This document shows, piece by piece, positions 43,003 to 52,556 of a DNA stretch of 64,000 bases. The notes under the pieces were generated by a model. That model was not told the origin of the DNA. It saw nothing but the letters and a program-made list of their open reading frames with translations, and searched no databases. The translations under genes and the position numbers were made by a program. Source of the DNA: Nitzschia putrida (Eukaryota > Bacillariophyta > Bacillariophyceae > Bacillariales > Bacillariaceae); NCBI GenBank assembly GCA_016586335.1, contig BLYE01000012.1:558001-622000 (forward strand), read 5' to 3'. The number at the start of each line of letters is the position of its first letter. Position 1 is the stretch's first letter.

Positions 43003-43922
43003 CTTCTTTCGCTGGACAAACTACGCCTGTAGTAGCAGAAGCACGGGTGTTGGCACTAGAGTAGTGCTTTGGAGAGCCTTTCGTCTTTGTTGTGGTTGTT
43101 GGTGCAACCAAGGAGAGGATTTGCCTACTGTTAAGTCGTGTGCCTTCCCACTACTCGTGAAACGATGAGTACGTCTTTGGAAGCATTGGTGGCCGCTCGG
43201 CTATCGGTTTGGATAACGGTTCCCTCCATGATTTTCACGCCGGCCACTCTGGCCAGGTCTTTCCACTCCGCAAAAACTGGCGCGGCGGCATGCACGACGA
43301 CGATGATGATTGTGGGGGAGGTGGAAGGAGGAGTGACGCGTGACGTTTGCCGCATCACATCGAGAATGGCGGATGGAGACTCTTCTGGAATGGTCGTGAG
43401 GGAAAAGGAAAATTGCTGGCTGTAAATAACCACAACTACAGTACACAGTACAATAGTACGAGTACCAAATCGGTCCTTGCATGATTAGCAAGTACTTTGA
43501 CCAACTAATGTATTGTTGCTGTTAATTTAACCCTCATCCAGCCAATTGCATCTTGCTGTAAAGTATAAACTACCTTTATTATCTTGCCTCTCTCTGCTCT
43601 AGTGGCTCTGAGTTTGCGGTTCCGTATGATGTACTAGTAGCTTATAATATTACAGCAACAAGTTGTTCTTCTTGGCAGCAGATTATTAGGTTCTCCCCCA
43701 ACTTCATGCGTTCTGCTAGAGTAAGTACTAGTAGTAGATACCCTAAATACGGTACGTACCCACGTACCAAGTTTTTCAAATCTGCGCGACTCGGTATCGC
43801 TTTCCAACGACCATTGGCAACTAACTACGGTATCTGAACTCCAACAACCACGTACTCGTCGGCTTGTTGTGCAAGTCTTCCAACTGGTATCGTCTCTTTC
43901 TTATCTATATTGGACAAAAGGA
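43003..43922. promoter_or_regulatory. Divergent intergenic region HMG-CoA synthase / glycosyltransferase
   Basis: 920 nt. Open frames on both strands cover 43131-43433; the minus-strand frame could be extended by a 17-nt first exon (43466-43482), but only across a 46-nt intron, so I do not call a gene. An inverted repeat ggtacgt-accc-acgtacc lies at 43751-43768, and agtactagtagtag repeats are scattered around 43725-43740. Confidence 0.35.
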
Positions 43923-45372
43923 ATGCATTATTATCCCAAAGGCAATGATTTCCCCATTTCTCCAACAATGACATCTTCAGGAAGCTGTTCACGCAAAGAT
44001 CGGTTGTTTCTGTGGTCTTGTTTGGTGTTTTCCTTGGTTGGTTCTCTCTTGAATCTTTCGGCACTTTCCAAAACGAAAACAAGAAATACCACGCTCCAAC
44101 AGAATTTCAAGGGGTACCCTCCACACCATCACTTTTACTCCAACAGAAATGCAACTCGATCATCCATCAGTCAACATCGAAAAACACTGGCAGGACAGTC
44201 GTCGCATACGAGTACTCGTACAACACAACAACAGGGGTATCAACGGGTTCATCGTCGCCAACATTACCGTGAAACTGCATTTGGAGGTATTCGTCGGTCG
44301 AGAACTCTCATGGGTATCATTTCTTCCGATTCCCCCAACGATGTTTCCTATCGAAATCGACATCGAGAACTGTTTCAAATATGGAACGATCCCAGAGTAT
44401 GTTCCTTGGATGAGCTCCGACAAATGCCTGTGCAAGAACGACCGAGATGCCAACTTGTATATACTTTTGTGGTGGGTGCAGGGGGGTCTGATGCACCCAC
44501 GTTGCTGGTCAACACGTCGCGGCCGATACTTCGTCCCACACCGTTCGTGGGAAAATTTGACAACATGACAGAAGGAGACATTTCACTTCTCAACATTCGG
44601 TAGGTAGTTCCTGGGAGCGTGGTGACTCTTTTTTGTTATCATTGATTCTAACACATATTGGATAATCATCCTGGTGCTTTTGCTTTAAAGAGAAAACATG
44701 AATGACGGAAGTACGTCCTTTGCCTATTGATTGTCCGTATAACAGTTCATGGTTCAGACTTTCTCACATTGGATTCTCCCAGAATCACCGTCCTTTTTCT
44801 ACTTTGCGTCTCAGATTTTGGAGGAGTTTGACTTGGATTATGCTATGAAGTTTGATGGAGACTCTATCATGCATTTGCATGACTGGTTCTTGTTTGCACA
44901 CAACCATCTACCGCCCCGGCCCTACAGCCGAGGTGTTGTTGCTGGTGCTCTCAGACACAAAGCCTTTTGGGACCTATACACAGATGTCAGTGATTTGGAA
45001 AAGAAAGAACACTTTTGGAGTTTTGAATTCGAAGGAACACATCTCTATCTAGCTGGTCAATGCTATCTCTTGAGCTACGATATGTGTCAGCATCTCTCTC
45101 GAGAAGCACCACTGGCATACTCGCGGGGCTACCTGGAAGGTCATGAAGATCATGACGTAGGTAGCATGGTCTACTATCGAGACTTTTCGCGGGTTCCAGA
45201 CTTGAATGAAACACTGGTCCGACTCATTCCGATATCCAAGGCGCAGAGGTTCTGGGAACACCCTGTGAAAGGTCTTCCACGGTGGCGCCGCATCCGTCAC
45301 CGAGAGAATTGCCGCATGAATGGGACCATATTTGAGGGGAAACGACTCCCAGAGTTGTATCTGGACGAGTAA
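43923..45372 (+). CDS. Type II membrane glycosyltransferase, GT31-like
   Basis: 428 aa from three exons: 43923-44599, 44691-44710 (20-nt micro-exon) and 44783-45372. The N-terminus has a short cytosolic part and one anchor (LFLWSCLVFSLVGSLLNLSA), then a Ser/His/Arg-rich stem, as in Golgi enzymes. The catalytic part follows the beta-1,3-galactosyltransferase plan: LMGIISSD...YRNRHRELFQIWND, QLVYTFVVGAG, GDISLLNIR joined to ENMNDGK and SPSFFYFASQILEEFDLDYAMKFDGDS (DxD-type metal site DGD), then RGYLEGHEDHDVGSMV near the active-site acid. An earlier acceptor (44744) gives a frameshift; the acceptor ending at 44782 restores the frame and yields the family-like ENMNDGKSP. A second possible start is ATG 43968 (413 aa). 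Role inferred: protein or cell-wall glycosylation. Confidence 0.75.
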
Positions 45373-45407
45373 CGGTAGGCATAATAGAGCGCACATGTCT
45401 GCCGTCA

Positions 45408-47019
45408 TCAAAGTTTCATTAGTGTGCTGAGGAAACCAAACAACATCACTGTAGAGGCGAACGAAATGGTGAAAACATCCACTGCCATCCGAATGGGGTG
45501 CTTCTTTGCTAGTCCTTGTTGTTGCATCGCCAAGTGACAGAGACACGGCATGGCTGCTAACCCTGTTTGACCCACAGCCCCAAAAAGTGACATGAGAAGA
45601 CTCAAGTCTGGGACCGACAGCACAACTACCAGGCACCACAAAACCAGGACAAAGCGACGGAATAGCCATGTGTATCCCGTTGGGGACCAAGCAGAGGGAT
45701 CAACGGGACACGTTGTGGGCGAAGCCGCAGGTTCATTCGAAGTCCCTTCAGCGTCAGGGACAGCAGAAGCATCTTCCAGCGGCTGAAAAGAGGCCGAGTG
45801 CCCCTCATTCTGACCTTCTAGCCCCTCTTGTCCAGTTTCCGCCAATGCCGCTGGATTTCGATCCCACTCTTCCCACACCTCCATGGCTGGTGTCAATTGG
45901 AGCGGAAATGTTAAAAACACAGCCAAAGTAACGAGCCCGTTCACAACGGCAAACCAAACTGAATTGGGATACTTGGTAGCAAGGTAGGCGGTGATGCTCC
46001 CACTTTGAATATCGGGAAAACCCCAAGAAGAGAAGAAACCAGTGAACCAGAAAAGGATCCCGACAATGGACATGGCGGTTGGTAGAACCCAAGCTCGATA
46101 GCGCTCACTCAGGCGTTGAGACTCTTGAGGAGATGATGACTGGGCGAAACTGTTCTCAATAGGCAAAACCAGCCCAATTCCTTCAAAAGAAAAGAAAATA
46201 GTGCTTGTGAAAGATGCCAAACTTCCCCAGTTGGCTGTGCCTTTGTGTGGAAGAGACAAATCTTCCTGACGAATCTCGACAATAGCGGAAAGCACAGCCG
46301 TCGTCAAGGATGTGATCATGAACACGTTCGCTGCCGCCGAGAACCAACGCAAATGCTTGAGTGTCTTGACACAGACAAGGACCATCAAGGCAATGGTCAC
46401 AAAACCCAACCAAACATGAAAGGAAATTGCTGGGAGCATTGCACTCAAATTTGTAGCAATCAGTGACAAAAAGACACAACACACACCAAATTGCAGTACA
46501 AAAAGAAAAAACTGGACAAACGAATGTCCCCTAGAACCCAACGCGACTTGCGCAACATCCATGAAGGTGTTGACTGGATGACCGGCAGATCGCAGCAGCT
46601 GTTTGCATTCAGTGAGAAGCATCATACTATATATACCCTGCGATGCCACGAGTAGCAAAATGGATGAACTCGCCAACCAGCCTGTCAAGCTGAAAGCAAA
46701 AGGCAAGTTCAAACAACCTAACATAGAAAGATTAAGACAAGTTAGAACAAAGCTTTCGAGGGGTCAAGAAAAACGGAACTGCATTTATCATGCAGATGGC
46801 CAAAAGAATACTCGAACACGTACCAGCTCCCAAGTTGCCCTTCATGAGATGCGTCATGGCATCCAACGCTGAAATCTTGGAAACGGACGTTGATGATTCA
46901 ATCGATGTTGGCTCGTCATCCCAATCATCCCCCTCTTGAGCCGTCAGTTCATTGGATACCGGACTAGTACTTTGGGCGTGTTCCTCGGAACGATTGGCTT
47001 CTTTGTAAGCGGCTGCCAT
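45408..47019 (-). CDS. AAAP-family amino acid transporter
   Basis: 501 aa from two exons (46824-47019, 45408-46717; 106-nt intron, phase 1). An acidic, Ser-rich cytosolic N-terminus leads into the family hallmark at helix 1, MKGNLGAGCLNLPFAFSL, created across the splice. About 11 hydrophobic segments follow, including FFLFVLQFGVCCVFLSLIA, WLGFVTIALMVLVCV, STIFFSFEGIGLVLPIENS (helix 6 region) and FRRFVLVLWCLVVVLSVPD. A hydrophilic insert with PAALAETGQEGLEGQNEG lies between later helices. These proteins co-transport amino acids with protons at plasma, vacuolar or vesicular membranes; substrate cannot be told here. ATG at 47019 (gccATGg on the minus strand). Only 35 nt separate its stop from that of the convergent glycosyltransferase. 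Confidence 0.87.
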
Positions 47020-47184
47020 GGTGCTGTGTCCCAAACGTTGTCCAAGGAAAATTTGGCAAACGTTCAAGTCTGTATCCCGCTGCACTTGGGTCACGATATA
47101 AAACTCAGTCAAACTAGTCAACTCTGGATCAACAACCAACAACTACAAACATCTCCAACCTCAGAAGCTCTAGTGGACTTCACG

Positions 47185-48045
47185 ATGGTTGGAGGTGGTC
47201 TCTTCAGTGATCTCCCTGCTGCCAAGGGAGACAAACCCGACGGGAATGAACCCACAACTGCACCTATATCACAAAATCAGGGTGGGAAGAAAGAAGAAGA
47301 GGAAACAAAGCCAAAAACCAAGCCTGCTCCTCTTTTTGTACCAGCCGCTGCACGAAAAAAGCCGAAACCCTCCACATCATTTTCCAAAGCCGTGGGCACA
47401 GCTGGGACTTCCATGGCATTTGTTCCTACACATTTGAAGCGAAAAAGGCCTCCCACCAAAACTGCCACCTCGACTGCGTCTTCTAGTGGCACACTGGCTC
47501 CTGTTTTGGCTGCCAGTTCTACCACGTCCATGTCGATACCATTGTCAACGTCCTTTGTCGCCTCCACATTATCCCAAACCGTCAATATTCATGAGTCAGA
47601 TGAAAAGTCATCCAACAAGGTGGACAAAAACTCCACAATTGCTTCCGAAGTACCTTTAACCTCGCCCAAATCTCCCCCCCACACTTCTTCCGATTTGAAA
47701 GTCAACGCCACAGTTCCAAGTTCGTCTGCTCTTGAGATTTCGGACCCCTACGATCCAAGGGTTCCCAACGATCTGTTGCAATATTGGGACCGTAAGAAAC
47801 TTGAACGTGAGCGGCACCGAATGGAACAAGAAGCCAAACAGGCTTTGGAAGAGCAGCGATTGTTGCGACAACAATTGGAAGAGGAACGTCGACAGCTACA
47901 AGAGTCGGGACAACTGGGCGAGCTGGCAGCGCGGCAGGGGCGTGGAAGAGGGGTTTCGAATCTACCTGCTTGGTTGGTAAAACAACAGCAAGATAGCCTT
48001 ACTGCGAAAGGGGACAGAGGTGATTGTGATGTTGCTAGTGTTTAA
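47185..48045 (+). CDS. SPF45-like N-terminal-domain protein without G-patch or RRM
   Basis: 286-aa single-exon protein. The N-terminus (MVGGGLFSDLPAAKGD) and a long Lys/Pro/Ser-rich region (PLFVPAAARKKPKPS, MAFVPTHLKRKRPP) lead to DPYDPRVPNDLLQYWDRKKL followed by a strongly charged helix (EQEAKQALEEQRLLRQQLEE) and GRGRGVSNLPAWLVKQQQ. The DxYDPxxPNDY + Arg/Glu helix arrangement resembles the part of splicing factor 45 (RBM17) that precedes its G-patch, but the protein ends there. It could be a short paralogue of that factor or another splicing-associated protein; medium-to-low certainty. Divergent from the transporter with 165 nt between starts; its stop lies 20 nt from the RPAP1 stop. Confidence 0.6.
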   Translation: MVGGGLFSDLPAAKGDKPDGNEPTTAPISQNQGGKKEEEETKPKTKPAPLFVPAAARKKPKPSTSFSKAVGTAGTSMAFVPTHLKRKRPPTKTATSTASSSGTLAPVLAASSTTSMSIPLSTSFVASTLSQTVNIHESDEKSSNKVDKNSTIASEVPLTSPKSPPHTSSDLKVNATVPSSSALEISDPYDPRVPNDLLQYWDRKKLERERHRMEQEAKQALEEQRLLRQQLEEERRQLQESGQLGELAARQGRGRGVSNLPAWLVKQQQDSLTAKGDRGDCDVASV

Positions 48046-48065
48046 CTGTCTACTACCGATACACT

Positions 48066-51000
48066 TCAAGATTTCCACTGAGCAATTCGATTCTGGAGGT
48101 CCTCCTCGGTAAAAAACTCAACTGCCAAGGTCGTCTCGCTGAATGCTATCACTTGCAGAGTGGCCGAGGCAAGCTCTTCTCGAGTGTACTCCTCTCGCAC
48201 ACCGGAAGCAGATGCAAAGATGGATTCCACGGTGGCCTTGTCCAAACGGACCAATCGATGCATCATCGTTTCCAACCCCTCTCCAGTGATGTGACAGAGG
48301 AATACGTTTCGGGCTAGTACGGCCACAGCATATGCTCGCACGTATCCTTGGGCTGGCCGAGGTAGATTTCCAGGCATCAAAACTTGAGTCACTGCCTCCA
48401 GTATTTCTGGCTCGTCTCGGGTAGCAGTGTGGTCAGAAACTGAGTGTGTTAGCAACTTGTGCAGCGTTTCATCTGTGGGCTCCAATTCTGCTTGTAGAGT
48501 GAGTAAGTGGAGAGCCCCTCGAAGGTCGCGAAGTGTGCGCACTCGAAGTGAAGCTGGAAACATTGGAAGTAGAAAGTGGCGAATGCATTTGGTGAAGAAA
48601 TCATATTGGGCACCGTAGTCAGTGTAAGCCTCCACAAGATCATCCAGAAAGGCTTCCACAGAGCGTATTTCATGACTAGTCAACCCGCACTCCTGTGAAG
48701 TCTCGGGTTCCAATAGCTTCAAAAACTGTTTCTCTTTTTCATCCAAATCGTTGGCTTCGGTCTTTGAGGGATCCGTGTGTTGCAGACATCCACGTGCAAA
48801 CTCAGTGACTGACCGAACGGTGATGCATGGCCAAAATCTATCCAAAAGGGATTGCCCCAGTTCGGAAATGCGGTCATCCCGAAGAATAGTTTCATTGTGT
48901 AGGCACACGTTCATCAAGTAGTACAGTTTCACACCTAGAGGAACTTGTGGCACATGCTTCATTGCAGCTGGCTCCACTATGTCCATGCCTTCTTCTACAT
49001 CCAAAAGGAGCCCAAGCACAGCATTGACGACCTGAAGTGCCTCATCTGTGGCATGTGTTACTTGTTCCACCTTGGTGCGAATTTGCCCCGTCAACGTCTG
49101 CCAAAGCCAAAAAGGTCCTAGTGGCAGTGATAGGTCAGTTGACGTGGAAGCGGGTCCTGGTAAGTCTGCCCCACTGAGCAACGACTGAAGTTCAAAAGCA
49201 CCACATCCTGCCTGCGTTATGCCAAATCCGTGCTGCAGCTTGAAACTATGGTCAAGCTGTTGCCTAGATTTCTCGGAGCCGCACAGCTCGGCAAGGAACA
49301 TGCTCGAAATGGGAGACGTAGCGAAATGGGCAGTATCTGCGTCGCTCAGAGGATCCCCAGTCGCCTTGAACAAAGTGTCTTGGCTCAATAAAATGGCAGC
49401 AGATGCTTCGTGTCCGATTTCCAGCCTACCCAAGAGGCCAAAGACCAATGTTCGAATCAAATGGCGGTCAGATGAAGAGGCCGCCACCCCCGTAGCAATA
49501 CAACGGAACAAGAGCTTAGCAACAGCAATATCACATTGGGTAGCCCAACCGCGCCGTGCAAGGGGCGTCGCAGACACCGCTGTAGGTGATTGCATGTCGA
49601 CATCCTGAACATCCAGTTGGTCTTGTAGCATATACGGGAGCAGGTGCTTGAATACTGATTGACATAACTCTTGGACCATGCGATTGTTTTGTGTTTTCAT
49701 TGACGTGGACAATGTAAGCAAGAGCGAAGTATACGATTCAATGAAAGCACATGCCGCAGCCTCGATCGCCCAATCTTTCGGTTCAAGACTTCGCCTTTCT
49801 TTGAGAAACCCGCCTGAATGAATACATGCCTGTTCAACGAGTGAACCAGAGTCTGTCCATTCATCCAATGCCTCCAGACAAACCAAAACCTGTTCCATCG
49901 ACCATGCTTCGTCGGCTGACTTCGATTCACCGGAATCCTCGGAAGTGTTCGTAGAAACACTTGCCAGACGCCAGTAGTTTGAGAGGAGACGCATTCTAGC
50001 TGTGCTCCACCTGTACTGCAAAATTCCCCCCTGGGAGTCAACTTTTGTGGTGTTTGACGAAGACGGCAGGAGAAACGTCTGGCGGACACTTGCCCCAAGG
50101 TACATTTGGATGTTTGATAGAATGGAAGCTGCAGCATGAGGGACCTTTGTGGAACCTTTCGACTCTTCCATGATGAAGGCGCATTCGAATACTTGTGCGA
50201 AAGCGGCGCAGAAGTCTGTGGATAGGGAATATTTGGACAAGGGTGACATTGCCAGATGGGAAGCTGCAGCAACTGACATTGTTTCAATTGCCTCCAAACC
50301 CATGCCGTATCTCAACAGCGTTCTCCACAATTGAATTCCCAAACGTTGGAGTTGGTACACCCACTCACTTGATGCCACAGTTGCCAGCAAAGGGGGGAGG
50401 ACATCGGCAATCGGTAGCGCTTCAGCTGCAACTCTCGATTGACGAGCCAAGGTACCCATCAGCTCCAACGTGCAGTGGACGACCTTCCACTCAGAAACCA
50501 ACTCAGGCGACTCATCCCCTGACTCTTGGATTACCGATGCTATTCGGCCAACTAACACTGTAAGGATCGTTTCATGATGGGCTATTGCCGAGGCAGCACC
50601 CGGAGAACGTTGGGCAATCATCGTCAATATGCCTATCATTGCCATCCAAGCTTCGGGTGGCCAAGCTATTGTGCCATGATTGTTCTTCCCGGAATTCAAA
50701 AGTTGTGCCAGTCGAGGCACAATTTTCATCTTTGATAGCAGTGTCCACATGGGGTCCTTATCAAAAGACTCTCCGTCGCTTTGTGCGGATGTCGAATTGG
50801 ATTGTGTCGAGTATGCCGCTGCAGAGCCATCTTGCTTGGAAGTGGATTCCATAGGGATGGGCTGGGGTGAGGCTCCTTTGTATATATCTTCTAGACGTGG
50901 AGTTGGAACTGCATCTTCCATGAAAAACTCTTGATAAACATCGGCCGCAGTTGGTTCTGAGGTAGGAAACGCCCGATGCACATGGTCTGGGTGAGCAGTG

Positions 51001-52154
51001 AGGAGCAGGAGGATATGCAGGGCTTGCAGAACGTTGGCATGGAGTAGGAACCCACCACTCCTTGAAAGAGGCTCGTCCAACAGACACCGCAATGATACGG
51101 GAAGGACAACGGGCCAATCCCTTTTCACCTTTGCTTCCTGTTTTCCAGAAATCAGCTCTTTCAATCGCTCAGTCAGAGAGGCAAGGACAACACGAGACGC
51201 CCAAAGAGCTTGTCGGGAATTATTGCTTCGCAGCAAATCACAAGCCATGAAAAAGTCATTTCCTTGCGGCTCATCAGAGTCATCTCTTGAGAGTGGATGG
51301 GTATCATTCATCACAGTCTCGTACACCTGGTCCATTTCCTCGTGCGTTCTAACTTTGGACACTAAGTTGGCAATTTGTTTCTTTTTGTCAACTTGTGTAA
51401 CTTTTTCTGGGACATTATTGTGTGGAAGTGCGTCTAGACTTTCTTCAGGGGAACTGGAAGAAGATGGGATGGTATCTTCATGGGACTGGAGTGGCTTGTT
51501 TTGCTTTTGTCGCTTCTTGAGAAACGCAATGGTTGCAGGTGAAAGTGCCGACGAAAGCTCTTTTTGTTCCTGACGAATTTCATCCACCGTCATTCCCTCC
51601 AGCATTTGGCTTGCATCACGCCTTGACGCTTCCAACATCGATTCAGTAGTAATCCCCTCCTTGTGCAGTGGCTTGGATTTGACGACAGGAGGTGGAGTTG
51701 CTGCAACAACCTTGGGCCGCACAACAGGTTTGGGCTTCATTGGCTTTGATTTCACAAACGTTCCAAGAGGCATATTTACCGACGGAAAGCCATTCAAAGA
51801 ACTAGACTGGCTTTGCTGTTGCATTGCAAACCGAGAGGGCTTTTTCCCCGCTCCCTGTTGCCGGCGCTGTGGGATTGCCGAGGGAGTTCGTTCAAGGATT
51901 TCTCCAACAATGGGCAGAGGAAGCGAATCCACAGGAGTACTCTCATCAACCTCTTCCACTTGAGAAGATTCTTGGGGGCGTTGACTGAAACGGACAACTT
52001 TGGCAGATGGTCCTCCCTGGGGCATGGGCATGTCCATTCGTTCCAAAATACGTTGACGTTGTTTGCTTGCCTTGCTTTGTTGGGCGGGACCGGTAGATGG
52101 AGTCGTCATGAGCGACTCTACAAACTCATCTGGTAACCCCTCTGTATTGGCCAT
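48066..52154 (-). CDS. RPAP1: RNA polymerase II-associated protein 1 (RPAP1)
   Basis: 1362-aa single-exon protein that helps assemble and import RNA polymerase II and connects it to Mediator (family knowledge). The N-terminal RPAP1_N signature is clear near residues 170-215: ASQMLEGMTVDEIRQEQKEL followed by LSPATIAFLKKR. Later come LWASRVVLASLTERLKE, an alpha-helical array of some 900 residues, and the C-terminal part with YDFFTKCIRHFLLPMFPASLRVRTL and GYVRAYAVAVLARNVFL. The first 160 residues are basic and Pro/Gln rich (MPMPQGGPSAKVVRFSQRP, KSKPMKPKPVVRPKV). An upstream in-frame ATG at 52313 would add 53 residues; I prefer 52154 (aaaATGgcc), because the extra residues have no family counterpart and read like 5' UTR. 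Length is typical (about 1,400 aa). Confidence 0.86.
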   Translation of the reverse strand: MANTEGLPDEFVESLMTTPSTGPAQQSKASKQRQRILERMDMPMPQGGPSAKVVRFSQRPQESSQVEEVDESTPVDSLPLPIVGEILERTPSAIPQRRQQGAGKKPSRFAMQQQSQSSSLNGFPSVNMPLGTFVKSKPMKPKPVVRPKVVAATPPPVVKSKPLHKEGITTESMLEASRRDASQMLEGMTVDEIRQEQKELSSALSPATIAFLKKRQKQNKPLQSHEDTIPSSSSSPEESLDALPHNNVPEKVTQVDKKKQIANLVSKVRTHEEMDQVYETVMNDTHPLSRDDSDEPQGNDFFMACDLLRSNNSRQALWASRVVLASLTERLKELISGKQEAKVKRDWPVVLPVSLRCLLDEPLSRSGGFLLHANVLQALHILLLLTAHPDHVHRAFPTSEPTAADVYQEFFMEDAVPTPRLEDIYKGASPQPIPMESTSKQDGSAAAYSTQSNSTSAQSDGESFDKDPMWTLLSKMKIVPRLAQLLNSGKNNHGTIAWPPEAWMAMIGILTMIAQRSPGAASAIAHHETILTVLVGRIASVIQESGDESPELVSEWKVVHCTLELMGTLARQSRVAAEALPIADVLPPLLATVASSEWVYQLQRLGIQLWRTLLRYGMGLEAIETMSVAAASHLAMSPLSKYSLSTDFCAAFAQVFECAFIMEESKGSTKVPHAAASILSNIQMYLGASVRQTFLLPSSSNTTKVDSQGGILQYRWSTARMRLLSNYWRLASVSTNTSEDSGESKSADEAWSMEQVLVCLEALDEWTDSGSLVEQACIHSGGFLKERRSLEPKDWAIEAAACAFIESYTSLLLTLSTSMKTQNNRMVQELCQSVFKHLLPYMLQDQLDVQDVDMQSPTAVSATPLARRGWATQCDIAVAKLLFRCIATGVAASSSDRHLIRTLVFGLLGRLEIGHEASAAILLSQDTLFKATGDPLSDADTAHFATSPISSMFLAELCGSEKSRQQLDHSFKLQHGFGITQAGCGAFELQSLLSGADLPGPASTSTDLSLPLGPFWLWQTLTGQIRTKVEQVTHATDEALQVVNAVLGLLLDVEEGMDIVEPAAMKHVPQVPLGVKLYYLMNVCLHNETILRDDRISELGQSLLDRFWPCITVRSVTEFARGCLQHTDPSKTEANDLDEKEKQFLKLLEPETSQECGLTSHEIRSVEAFLDDLVEAYTDYGAQYDFFTKCIRHFLLPMFPASLRVRTLRDLRGALHLLTLQAELEPTDETLHKLLTHSVSDHTATRDEPEILEAVTQVLMPGNLPRPAQGYVRAYAVAVLARNVFLCHITGEGLETMMHRLVRLDKATVESIFASASGVREEYTREELASATLQVIAFSETTLAVEFFTEEDLQNRIAQWKS

Positions 52155-52556
52155 TTTGTTTGTGTCAGCTGAAGACCTTTGAAAGCCAACAAACCCTGAT
52201 GGATGCTTGCAAGCTATTGAGGAAAGAGATTGATTTTGGCGTTGGTCGTTGTTGTAGATGTTGAATGGTTCCCACGTCGTTCGGTTGCTTTCCCACCCTG
52301 TGACGTCATACATGACTTGTGAGTCGTGTTCGCTACTACCAGGACCTATGGTAGCGTGTGGCGTAGAAATGAGTATTCAGGAATGATCCTGGAGTGAAAT
52401 CCACCAATTAGCGTCCGCCAAATTGTATTCGACACCAAACGGTGTCAGGAGGTATCCTGTTCACTGTTCATTACGAATGTTGTGTTGTTTCCCAGACATC
52501 AACAGCAAACAGTTTGATATTACAACCCTCTTTCGTCACAATCCTTATCAACAACC
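52155..52556. promoter_or_regulatory. Divergent intergenic region RPAP1 / HMG-CoA lyase
   Basis: 402 nt between divergent starts. It contains an ATG (52313, minus) in frame with RPAP1. No box recognised. Confidence 0.3.

Noticed and set aside
43131..43482. Possible small minus-strand gene (101 aa) upstream of the HMG-CoA synthase fusion
   Set aside because: Needs a 17-nt first exon and a 46-nt intron; the plus strand is open over the same stretch; no domain recognised.
44711..44744. Apparent frameshift in the glycosyltransferase, suggesting a pseudogene
   Set aside because: Using the acceptor ending at 44782 instead of 44744 restores one frame and yields the family-like ENMNDGKSP stretch.
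52155..52313. Longer RPAP1 start at 52313
   Set aside because: The 53 extra residues have no family counterpart and the Kozak context at 52154 is better.
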